A stretch of DNA of 64,000 nucleotides from an uncultured Bacteriovoracaceae bacterium (GTDB lineage Bacteria > Bdellovibrionota > Bacteriovoracia > Bacteriovoracales > Bacteriovoracaceae): contig CATLOT010000013.1 of NCBI GenBank assembly GCA_950054155.1, positions 28,007 through 92,006 on the forward strand, given 5' to 3'. Shown here piece after piece: positions 17,664 to 25,400 of the stretch. Numbering within the stretch: the first letter of the stretch is position 1; each line of letters opens with the position of its first letter. Under the pieces are notes generated by a model. It searched no databases and was not told the DNA's origin. It saw nothing but the letters and a program-made list of their open reading frames with translations. The position numbers and the translations under genes were made by a program.

Positions 17664-18326
17664 ATGGCACTTCCAGAATTTTTAAAAAATAAGAAGAACA
17701 AAGACGGCGCTAAAAAAGGCAAAAAGCGCAAACTCGACTTCAAGGACAAGTGCCTCGAGCTGCTTGAAAAAATCAAGGACCTCAACGAAGAGCGTTACCA
17801 ACAACTTCAACGCACCTTCAAAAGTAAATATGACAAGGTGAATATTTCAAAGAAGCTGATCTCGGGTTTCTACGCTCAGCTCGTCCAGGAGTACAACTCA
17901 CTGCGTGAAAACGCTGAAGACACCATCATCAAAACCACTAAGCGTGTGGCCAATCATCATCGCGTCAAAGATATCCAAGAAAAACTTAAAGATCGCATCC
18001 CACCTGAAGCGAAGAAGGCCGCTGAAAAAATAACAAAGAAAATCAGTGAGAAAGTAGAAAAGAAAGTCGCCAAAAAGACTGCAAAGAAAACAGCTAAAAA
18101 GACGGCAAAGAAAGCAGCAAAGAAAACAGAGAAGAAAGTCGCCAAAAAGACGGCAAAGAAAACGGCAAAGAAGACAGAAAAAAAGGTTGCTAAAAAAGCC
18201 GCTAAGAAAACGGCCAAGAAGACAGATAAAAAGGTCGCCAAAAAAGCTGCAAAGAAAGTGACAAAGAAAGCGGCTAAAAAGACTGCAAAGAAAACAGTCA
18301 AGAAAACAACAAAGAAGAAAGCCTAA
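17664..18326 (+). CDS. Histone H1-like Lys/Ala/Thr-repeat protein
   Basis: 220 residues. Residues 1-115 form a charged, mostly helical head that opens basic (KNKKNKDGAKKGKKRK). From about 118 to the end the protein is a nearly pure AKKT/AKKA/EKKV repeat, with longer units starting near EKKVAKK about every 20-25 residues. Such tails resemble eukaryotic H1 C-termini and bacterial H1-like proteins (AlgP, HctA/HctB), which bind and compact DNA without sequence specificity. It stands alone with its own candidate promoter, a GAGGAG ribosome site and a strong terminator. In a predator with a condensed attack-phase nucleoid, a nucleoid role would fit; that is inference. Repeat number is probably unstable between strains. 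Confidence 0.75.
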   Translation: MALPEFLKNKKNKDGAKKGKKRKLDFKDKCLELLEKIKDLNEERYQQLQRTFKSKYDKVNISKKLISGFYAQLVQEYNSLRENAEDTIIKTTKRVANHHRVKDIQEKLKDRIPPEAKKAAEKITKKISEKVEKKVAKKTAKKTAKKTAKKAAKKTEKKVAKKTAKKTAKKTEKKVAKKAAKKTAKKTDKKVAKKAAKKVTKKAAKKTAKKTVKKTTKKKA

Positions 18327-18363
18327 CCCCCTCAAAAAGCACGAACGTGCACTACTAAAGCAG

Positions 18364-18400
18364 CTTCATTTGCCCCCCATTGGGCAAATGAGGTTTTTTT
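18364..18400 (+). terminator. Rho-independent terminator after the H1-like gene
   Basis: A 12-bp stem (one G-U pair) built on CATTTGCCC/GGGCAAATG (core 18367-18390) is followed by a seven-T run ending at 18400. It lies 38 bp past the stop codon. Confidence 0.9.
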
Positions 18401-18415
18401 GATTAAAATTTATCT

Positions 18416-19198
18416 ATGCTTAAATCAACACTCCTCTGCTTTGTGCTCGTCCTTGGCCTGACCTCTTGTGATAAAGGCTCGCCCCAAGTCGATGATCCCT
18501 TTAAGCCCGTTGCTCCCCCTACGACAGGAGGAGATATTGATGACAATGATGATTTAAACCCAGCACCTACTCCTACGCCTGATCCCCTTCCCACGGCAGT
18601 TGTCCTTATTGAGCCAAGTGACGTGAACCCTGATGACATTATTCTTACTTATAAGAAGCGAAAAGCGCGCCCTTTACCTCTAGGGGAAAGCAAGGATGAA
18701 AAAGAATGCCATCCCCAGTTTAAGCACTACTGTATGGTCGATGGCCAAGTCCTCTTTCAATTTCCCCTTGAAGATCTCAACACACGGTATCCAAAAGAAA
18801 TTTGGGCCGTCACCAATGTCACTCTTACGAGTGACTTTTATAGCCTGCGCTATGATGATCTCGCTGACATCATCTGTATTTCTAATTCAAGACTCTGTAG
18901 CGGTGTGAGCCTAAAGAATCATCGCGAGCGAAAGTTTTGGCGCAATGATGTCACTGACTATCTTAAGAGTAATCACTTTTCAGAAGGAATTACGAGAGGC
19001 CTCACCTTTGACGACCTCAAAATTGTTAAAGACTTTAAAATTATTCTGACTCGCTTCTTCTCACTGACAAGCCCGGAGCTTCAAACCCTCATCAGAAAGA
19101 ATAATGACCTTATCTTTAATGTGGCCAAGGATATCTATGTGGATTCTCCTCAGCTTAAGATAGAACTCAAGCGAAGAGTTCCCCGTTCAACAAACTAG
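18416..19198 (+). CDS. Lipoprotein of unknown function
   Basis: 260 residues. The signal sequence MLKSTLLCFVLVLGLTSC has a lipobox with Cys at 18, followed by Asp at +2 (an inner-membrane retention signal in enterics; unproven here). A Pro/Asp/Thr linker (about 24-60, PTPTPDPLPT) precedes a globular domain with four Cys that may form disulfides. I do not recognise the domain. No ribosome site is visible before the ATG, which lies only 15 bp past the T-run of the preceding terminator, so the transcript may have a very short leader. It shares its general layout (lipobox, acidic Pro linker, Cys-containing domain) with the next gene. Confidence 0.6.
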   Translation: MLKSTLLCFVLVLGLTSCDKGSPQVDDPFKPVAPPTTGGDIDDNDDLNPAPTPTPDPLPTAVVLIEPSDVNPDDIILTYKKRKARPLPLGESKDEKECHPQFKHYCMVDGQVLFQFPLEDLNTRYPKEIWAVTNVTLTSDFYSLRYDDLADIICISNSRLCSGVSLKNHRERKFWRNDVTDYLKSNHFSEGITRGLTFDDLKIVKDFKIILTRFFSLTSPELQTLIRKNNDLIFNVAKDIYVDSPQLKIELKRRVPRSTN

Positions 19199-19339
19199 GC
19201 AGCTTTTTACTCAGTCTGTTTAATCTTTAGACACTTTCCCCTTTTTTCAAACGTAATTAGGTCTACTTAGAGAACAACCTTTTTGGCCTCTTCTTTGCAG
19301 CCTAATAACTTGAATAAATCAACGATTAAGGAAAGTACT

Positions 19340-20122
19340 ATGAGTTCAAGAAACTTTATTCTCATGATTCTCACATTGGCGCTCAGCACGTCATGCTTTA
19401 ATAGTGCGACGACAAGTAAGTCTGAAGAAAGCGCTGGAACAGAGAGTTCAAGTGTGGAATCACCGACCCTTGAGGTGCCAGCGAACCTTGGACCGACAGG
19501 CAATCCTGACCCCGTCAATGAAGACAATATCGTTGATGATAGCAATGATGTCGTTTACTACGATGATCCCGATCCAACACCATCGCCCACGTTACCGGGG
19601 ACTCCTGCAGAGAAGTGTGGAGTTGTTTATAAGCAGTTCAACAATCCCCAAGTTTTCCTCAATGAAAATGGAACACTTTATACTCTTCAAGAGTTTAGCT
19701 ATGATAGCTTGCCCTTTCTTTCAAGCGTCAGTTTTCCTAATGACAGTTACACGGCTTGTGTCGATGGCTACGTTAATGGCAGTAATTTCTACGTTAATAC
19801 GGCAACAAACAAAGTAGCCACTGAACACCCGTTAAAGAGCTATAAATCAAGTTATTCCTTTGAGTACTGTGGCCAACTCGCCTACGTCACAAACTACGCG
19901 GGAAATACCACTCTTAACCTGCAAATTAACCAATACTACTATATTGTGAATAATAAAGGCTCTTTGAACCTTTCAGGCATCCCCACGATTTCAGAGTCCA
20001 TCACACCGCAAAACAGTATTGAAGCCTGCATTTACTCCAATAAAGCCGCTTTTAAGGATTACAATGTAAGCTTTAAATCACAGATTGATGGTCGTGCTAT
20101 CGACAAGGGTGCGCTTAATTAA
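19340..20122 (+). CDS. Lipoprotein of unknown function
   Basis: About 260 residues from the ATG at 19340, chosen over an upstream in-frame start because AAGGAAAG lies just before it and the signal peptide then starts properly. Lipobox LSTSC with Cys at 19. A Ser/Glu/Pro/Asp-rich linker (about 20-90) is followed by a domain rich in Asn, Tyr and Ser with several Cys, looking like a beta-rich exported domain. No family recognised. The gene ends in a TTAATTAA palindrome (20115-20122) and overlaps the convergent truA stop by 4 nt. The 141-bp gap before it shows no clear promoter. Confidence 0.6.
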   Translation: MSSRNFILMILTLALSTSCFNSATTSKSEESAGTESSSVESPTLEVPANLGPTGNPDPVNEDNIVDDSNDVVYYDDPDPTPSPTLPGTPAEKCGVVYKQFNNPQVFLNENGTLYTLQEFSYDSLPFLSSVSFPNDSYTACVDGYVNGSNFYVNTATNKVATEHPLKSYKSSYSFEYCGQLAYVTNYAGNTTLNLQINQYYYIVNNKGSLNLSGIPTISESITPQNSIEACIYSNKAAFKDYNVSFKSQIDGRAIDKGALN

Positions 20123-21021
20123 TCGAGATCAATAATATCAAAAGACTGTGGTTCATCATCGAGCCACAGTTCAAATTGAGGAAAGCACTTCTTATAGAGT
20201 TCCTTATCCACAACCCTTCTCAGCTGATCACCACTAAAGACCTCAGGAAATTCAATATGCTTTAAAAAGAGGCCATGACCTGGAACAATATAGCCTGGTT
20301 TTCTATAGTCACAATCATCAGATTTCCCTAATAGAGCCGTTTTAATGTCATCTAGAGAACATTCACCTATTCCACACTTTATCAAAGTCCCCATCATGAG
20401 GCGGACCATTTGCTTAAGAAATCCCTCACCTCTGACAAAGAAACAATAGATCGGATAGTCCTGAAAAGGACCTTCATTAAAGATCTCACTTGCTTTGACA
20501 ATTTTACTTTCAAGAATATTTCTCACCATATCTCCGCCCACTTGAGAGCGATGTTGAAAGTAGGTGAAGTCATGTTTGCCACAATAAAGCTTTGCCGCTT
20601 CCTTAACCTTTTCTAAATCAAAACGAGGATCATCAATATGACCCACAAAATTAAAAGGCACCTTCTCTGGACTGAAGAAATAGACGTATTCCTTGTACAG
20701 ACTCAAGTAGGTTACTTTAAAGCTCTTATTAATGCGCTCAAGCTGGCTAAAATGGAGATTAGAGGGCAGGGCCTCGTTAATCTTTAGGCGTACTTCTTCA
20801 GCGTCCACTCTCCTTGGGAGCAGAAACTTCACCACTTGGGCCAGAGCATGGACATTTCGGTCCGTTCGACTGGTCGCCTTGACGTCGATTCTCCCTAACG
20901 GATAGAGCTCACGAAAGGTGTTAAAGAGCGTTTCTTGAATGGTGGGGACATCGGCCTGCTTTTGCCAGCCGTAGTAATCAGTGCCCTTGTAGCACAGGTG
21001 ACCTATATAGAATTTTCCCAA
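20119..21021 (-). CDS. truA: tRNA pseudouridine synthase A
   Basis: 300 residues, TTG start. TruA isomerises uridines 38-40 in the tRNA anticodon arm. The catalytic Asp is in SRTDRNVHA (about 51-59), which varies the usual GRTDxGVHA. Other family features are YKGTDYYGWQ near the N-terminus, LYKEYVYFF, TYFQHRSQVGGD and the C-terminal GEGFLKQMVRLMMGTL. It begins 15 bp after a small gene of unknown function and the two probably form one transcript. The ribosome site before the TTG is weak (GGAA). Confidence 0.9.
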   Translation of the reverse strand: MGKFYIGHLCYKGTDYYGWQKQADVPTIQETLFNTFRELYPLGRIDVKATSRTDRNVHALAQVVKFLLPRRVDAEEVRLKINEALPSNLHFSQLERINKSFKVTYLSLYKEYVYFFSPEKVPFNFVGHIDDPRFDLEKVKEAAKLYCGKHDFTYFQHRSQVGGDMVRNILESKIVKASEIFNEGPFQDYPIYCFFVRGEGFLKQMVRLMMGTLIKCGIGECSLDDIKTALLGKSDDCDYRKPGYIVPGHGLFLKHIEFPEVFSGDQLRRVVDKELYKKCFPQFELWLDDEPQSFDIIDLD

Positions 21022-21036
21022 GGGGCGTTCCGTTTC

Positions 21037-21330
21037 TTAGTGTAGTGAGTTTTGTAGCTCTGAACTTTCTAACTTCTTGCCGTTAATGTCAATCATCGTC
21101 AGGTCTTCATCACCTTCTAAGAGGGTCATAATCTCTGCTGGAACACGAGTTGCCTTATACTTCTTGCCACTGACCATGCGAATCCAGTAGCCCTTGATAA
21201 TATTGCCCTTATGCATGATATTGATGCGTTTAACGGAGGCAATTTGGTTACAGTTTAAAAGAATGGGATAATCAATACCTTCTAGATTTTGATCGTTCTC
21301 ACTATTTAAAACACTAAAGCGCATAAGCAT
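21037..21330 (-). CDS. Small protein of unknown function, weakly FlbD-like
   Basis: 97 residues with a good GAGGT ribosome site. The pattern LLNCNQIASVKR....WIRMVSGKKYKATRVPAEIMTLL recalls the small FlbD-type proteins (a beta-rich core reading 'I..I......i.l.nGkky.V.es..EV...I'), but the match is faint and no flagellar gene is near. It may simply be a short beta-sheet protein co-transcribed with truA. No signal peptide or membrane segment. The 272-bp divergent gap upstream (21331-21602) holds the promoter of the next plus-strand gene and a pair of 8-bp inverted repeats (CCAAGGCC near 21407, GGCCTTGG near 21477), but no gene. Confidence 0.45.
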   Translation of the reverse strand: MLMRFSVLNSENDQNLEGIDYPILLNCNQIASVKRINIMHKGNIIKGYWIRMVSGKKYKATRVPAEIMTLLEGDEDLTMIDINGKKLESSELQNSLH

Positions 21331-21560
21331 GATTTACCTCACAGGACTTCATTAATAGCGCTCATCATAGGCCCTAGGTACTCTTTCAAACAAGCAGGCC
21401 AGTACTAATTACCAAGGCCCTTTTTGGCACCTGACCATAGTTTTTACACTTTGAACGGACCTTTACACCACCACAGGCCTTGGCCCGTGCTTATCAGCCC
21501 AAAAAGCAAAAGAATTCAACTACTTACCTCCTTAAATGAGAGGCTTCCTTGGCATGTTTT

Positions 21561-21589
21561 TTGCTTATATTAGGGTTAGTAAATATAAA
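21561..21589 (+). promoter_or_regulatory. Candidate sigma-70 promoter of the 957-residue lipoprotein gene
   Basis: TTGCTT (21561-21566), 17-bp spacer, TATAAA (21584-21589). Transcription would start about 7-8 nt before the ATG at 21603, giving an almost leaderless mRNA with GGGATAA as the only possible ribosome site. Confidence 0.55.
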
Positions 21590-21602
21590 AATGGGATAAC
21601 TT

Positions 21603-24476
21603 ATGAATTTTATGGAATTCTTTTCATCTGCTAGAAGACTCTCCTTATTAGGCGCTGTCATGCTAAGCCTGTTGATGAGTTGTAAGAGTGATGTGGAAGA
21701 TCAAACTCACCTGGTCTCACAGAACACGATCAACGTCGACAGTCTTGCCATTCAAAACCAGCAGGCCATTCGTGAGCAAAACGCCCAAACATCAGTTATT
21801 AAGAAAAAGTACTACGCCATCAAAGCTTGTTTAAGTGAGAACGCCCTCGGAACAAAACTCGACCGAAGACGTATCGAGGCCACTGGTGCTCCACTTTTAA
21901 ATAACCTCACCGATGCCGGAGGGTGTATTTTCTGGGAACACACTTTTGATCTCGATTACTCAGGCGCTGAGCGCTGTAAGGTCATCTCTAAAACAATTAA
22001 AGTTCCCAGTACCGGAATCCAAAAAGAGCTGCGCTATGCTATCGACACCATTACTGATGATATTACGGACCTAAGTCGAGGACGCGGCTGTCTTATTCAG
22101 GCAGAGGAAAATGTAAGCGCAAATGTAAAAAATGACGGTGGAAAACTAATTCTTGATAAAGTTTATCTCACTTGGACTGGTGAAACTCAGGAAAAGAGGT
22201 CTGATGTTGCGACCCTTGAGTACCAAACCAGAGTCGAGTCTTGTGTTAAGGCCCGAGTTACAGGTGACCCCCTTTCTTTTACGGCAGTTGAAATCACCAT
22301 TAAAGCAAAAGATGAAAAACTTCATGGCCCTTTAACTATTCCCGTAACAACAAACGATAAGGGCTGTTTTATTGCCACTTACCTCTCTCCTTATCATCAA
22401 TTTGAGCACAGCCACTGGCTTGAAAAAGACTTTTCTATTGAGATTAAATCTGGTCCCCTTAAAGATACAAGAACCGGAACGACTCTCTATGTAAATCCTT
22501 ATGAGCCAAGTCGCCTCTTCTTTGGTAATGACAAAGCTTGGGACCCCCCTCCACTAGAGAACCCCCTTCCTTATAATAATAGAATTCATATTGATGGGGT
22601 TATGTACGTTCAAATTGGTAACGATCAAAATGAATTCAAGGTGAATGATTACCTTGGTCTCACTGTTTCAAAATCTTATCAGGTGGTCCTGACACCACGC
22701 CTTGACCTCGGTCACCGCTTTCAAAAAGATAAGCCTCGCTATGTTAAGATGCATGATGGAAAGTTTCGCCTCAAGTTCATGCTCTTAGCCCCTAATAAGG
22801 CAGACATTGATATTAATGAAGGCAATTTTTCTAATTACACCTATATTACGGGTGCTGAGAAGATTGTTGATCTTAAAGATGGGGTTATTAACTCACGCAT
22901 GAATATCCCTGTACGCTTAAGTGATCTTCCAAGACTTGCCGTAAGGGCCGTTACCGTCTTTAAACTTGAGCCCATCGATGAAAATATCGGTCTAAGAGAA
23001 ACTCTCGTCACCGGTTACTTTAAAGCAAAGATTGCCTGGATTAAGACCAATGTTTTCCAATCCGAAGTACTTCAAGAGAAAGAAGAGAGCTTAGAAGACA
23101 AGTACCTTAGCCACCTCCCAGAAGCCAAGAGACAAGAGCTTCTTGATCAAAGAGCAAAAGGAGACCGAGATATTGTTGAGGGTCTAACACCTGAACAAGG
23201 ACAGGCCTTTATTCTTGATGGTGAGGGAGAGGAAGACCTTAAAAAGCTTGAATATAAACGCTTTATTGAAAATCTCTTCTCTCAAATTGGAAACTATGAA
23301 AAAACAGAGATCTACGGCAACCCCAAGATCTTTGAAGAAGATAGCCCCAAGGGCATCTTTGTCCGTCACCTCAAACACACTTATCCAGAAATCCTCGTGG
23401 GCAAAACAAAGTACGAGGCCGATGAGTATGCGATGGAAATGATTAATGATGATGTTGAGCTTCCTAAAGGAATTATTAATAAGCTCTATGACTCCAATAA
23501 AGCAAAAAAACTTAAAAAGAAAGAGGACCGCTACTACAAGGCCCTTATGGCAAAACTTTGTCGAAGAAGTTTTCCTAAACCCGAAAAGAAAGAGGGTTGG
23601 CTAGGTAGTGTTTTTGGACCGACGGAACACCCTGAATACAATCGCTGTATCAAGAACCCTGAGAGCTTCTTTGAAACGAGCTTTATTATGCACGCCCATA
23701 AAGTTGATAAGGCCACCACAAAGAATTCAAATGGCCTCAGAATTCATGTGGGAAGTACATTCGCCACATCAAGCTCCGTTGGTGAAACCGAATATCTTTC
23801 TAAGCGAGTTGGCGTTGACGGCGGACTGAAGTTTCCTTTTGGAGAATTCTTTGGTCTCGGTGTTCGCCTCTTTGATGTCAGTTATACTTGGAGTGAGAGT
23901 GAATCCTATAATGCTAACAATAGCGATAATGTAGGCTTCTCTAAAGAAATCATTGGTGAATCCTTTACTCTTGAAGTTAAAGGACTCTTTGAGAAATGTG
24001 CACTGGTCAGAGGAAAAGAATACTTACCCTTAGATGCTCTTAATAACTCCGCTATTCTAGCAGGAGGCATGGCCGGTGGAGGTATGATCATCCCCCGCCA
24101 GCTTCAACGTTATAATAAGAAACTCGAGGCTAATTACTACATCTGTGACGAACCCGTTAAAACGGCCTTTGATGAAAAGTGGTACTACATCCAAGATTAT
24201 GTACCCAGCGCCACTCTTCTTCGTGATGCTTACGGACCAACTGAGATTAAACTCATCAAAGTCTTTAGAGGCGAATCAACCCTTAGAGAGCTCAAGAAAA
24301 TCTTTGAGGATGAGACGAAGGTCTATATGGCGACCAGAACTAATAATGTCGACACACCTGATGTCAAACTCTATGAGAACTGGGGTCACCTCTTAAAGGA
24401 TCCGCCACCACCGTCAGTGGCCAATAAACTTCTGATCAATAACTTTGAGGGAAGCTTTCCGGGGACTGTTCAGTAA
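21603..24476 (+). CDS. Large lipoprotein of unknown function
   Basis: 957 residues. The signal sequence ends in LLMSC (Cys 27). No domain is recognised. The N-terminal half has repeated beta-rich segments with paired Cys (for example RGRGCLI, NDKGCFI), suggesting disulfide-bonded domains in the periplasm or at the surface. Residues about 480-660 are charged and helical. The region around 740-800 is Gly/Ser-rich with alternating hydrophobics (VGVDGGLKFPFGEFFGLGV) and could be a membrane-inserting or beta-sandwich part. It is followed by a convergent gene 14 bp later. A candidate promoter lies just upstream. Probably envelope-exposed and lineage-specific; no function should be assumed. Confidence 0.6.
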   Translation: MNFMEFFSSARRLSLLGAVMLSLLMSCKSDVEDQTHLVSQNTINVDSLAIQNQQAIREQNAQTSVIKKKYYAIKACLSENALGTKLDRRRIEATGAPLLNNLTDAGGCIFWEHTFDLDYSGAERCKVISKTIKVPSTGIQKELRYAIDTITDDITDLSRGRGCLIQAEENVSANVKNDGGKLILDKVYLTWTGETQEKRSDVATLEYQTRVESCVKARVTGDPLSFTAVEITIKAKDEKLHGPLTIPVTTNDKGCFIATYLSPYHQFEHSHWLEKDFSIEIKSGPLKDTRTGTTLYVNPYEPSRLFFGNDKAWDPPPLENPLPYNNRIHIDGVMYVQIGNDQNEFKVNDYLGLTVSKSYQVVLTPRLDLGHRFQKDKPRYVKMHDGKFRLKFMLLAPNKADIDINEGNFSNYTYITGAEKIVDLKDGVINSRMNIPVRLSDLPRLAVRAVTVFKLEPIDENIGLRETLVTGYFKAKIAWIKTNVFQSEVLQEKEESLEDKYLSHLPEAKRQELLDQRAKGDRDIVEGLTPEQGQAFILDGEGEEDLKKLEYKRFIENLFSQIGNYEKTEIYGNPKIFEEDSPKGIFVRHLKHTYPEILVGKTKYEADEYAMEMINDDVELPKGIINKLYDSNKAKKLKKKEDRYYKALMAKLCRRSFPKPEKKEGWLGSVFGPTEHPEYNRCIKNPESFFETSFIMHAHKVDKATTKNSNGLRIHVGSTFATSSSVGETEYLSKRVGVDGGLKFPFGEFFGLGVRLFDVSYTWSESESYNANNSDNVGFSKEIIGESFTLEVKGLFEKCALVRGKEYLPLDALNNSAILAGGMAGGGMIIPRQLQRYNKKLEANYYICDEPVKTAFDEKWYYIQDYVPSATLLRDAYGPTEIKLIKVFRGESTLRELKKIFEDETKVYMATRTNNVDTPDVKLYENWGHLLKDPPPPSVANKLLINNFEGSFPGTVQ

Positions 24477-24490
24477 AAAGGGAGCTCTAT

Positions 24491-25354
24491 TTAAAAGCGG
24501 TAACTAAGGCCTGCAAAGGCTTTAGTTACACTCATGCTTGAGAGCTTAAGACTAACATCATCATCAACATTTTCAATATTCTCAAGCCCATCAATACGGT
24601 AATAGCTCTGCCCTACACCAATAAAAGCACCGAACTTACTGGCCGGAAAAAGACGAACCTTAGTTCCGAGATCAAGCCCATACATATTACCTTTATAGAC
24701 GCCAATCCCTTGAGACTCGACCTGAAAAGCTCCCGAGAGCAAGACACTGCCATAGAGCTCAACATTAATATACTTCAAATGGAGAGGGACATAGGCCATT
24801 CCCCCTTTAAAGCTTAAACTTTGAAATTGATAAAGCCCATCAAGTTCGGCACTTAACAACTCAACACCAATACCCCAATTATAGGGAAGATGTGGGTTGC
24901 GGTGCTCAAACATCAGCGTTGTCTCTGTCCCCGCCTCAAGGTCAGCATTAACCTCGCCCTGAGTGCTTGAAATTAAGGAGAGATTCATTTGAGAAGGGCC
25001 CGTTTTTAAACTGATAAAGTTATTTTGATTCAATGGATCTTTCACCTTTTCTTCAATAATAACTTCATGCTCCGTTATCTTCTTATTTTGATCAAAGGAC
25101 TTATCTTCAGCGGGAAGATAGAGATTCTTCGTTTCAATCCATGCTATTTTTCCATTCACATTAATGGGAAGTAATTCACCTTGACGGCGTTTTACTTCTC
25201 CAACCGGAACTTGCTTACCTTTTTTAACGAAACCGATAGGTACTTTACGTTCAAGATCTGCATAAATAATAGCGCGCTTATTTACGACTATACCCACTTG
25301 AGCGGCAAAGCTAAGCGGCATAAGAAATGTCAAAAGAAGAATTCTAAGTATCAC
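24491..25354 (-). CDS. Exported protein: SH3-like region plus outer-membrane barrel
   Basis: 287 residues from a GTG at 25354. A short signal peptide ends at ...LSFAA. Residues about 20-80 (VNKRAIIYADLERKVPIGFVKKG, then KIAWIETKNLYL) resemble a bacterial SH3 domain that might touch peptidoglycan. From about 110 to the end the alternating pattern and final residues SYRF suggest an 8-stranded barrel. TATAAT occurs at 25361-25366 on the minus strand, so close to the GTG that the mRNA could be leaderless; no ribosome site is seen. It lies 46 bp downstream of the ScfR-like gene and could also be reached by read-through. Confidence 0.6.
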   Translation of the reverse strand: MILRILLLTFLMPLSFAAQVGIVVNKRAIIYADLERKVPIGFVKKGKQVPVGEVKRRQGELLPINVNGKIAWIETKNLYLPAEDKSFDQNKKITEHEVIIEEKVKDPLNQNNFISLKTGPSQMNLSLISSTQGEVNADLEAGTETTLMFEHRNPHLPYNWGIGVELLSAELDGLYQFQSLSFKGGMAYVPLHLKYINVELYGSVLLSGAFQVESQGIGVYKGNMYGLDLGTKVRLFPASKFGAFIGVGQSYYRIDGLENIENVDDDVSLKLSSMSVTKAFAGLSYRF

Positions 25355-25400
25355 TCTTAAATTATAACCAAATTAGTCAAAATGGGGAGCGTAAAGAAAA

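Noticed and set aside
18000..18320. CRISPR or tandem-repeat array in the H1-like gene
   Set aside because: The repeats are short codon-level units inside a coding frame, without conserved spacers or cas genes.
17898..18335. Long antisense frame rich in Cys, Leu and Phe across the H1-like gene
   Set aside because: It is the reverse reading of AAG/AAA-rich repeats, giving CTT/TTT codons. No ribosome site, and the plus-strand gene fully explains the sequence.
21390..21500. Inverted repeats CCAAGGCC/GGCCTTGG as a terminator or mobile-element end
   Set aside because: The arms are about 60 bp apart, there is no T-run and no transposase or target duplication.
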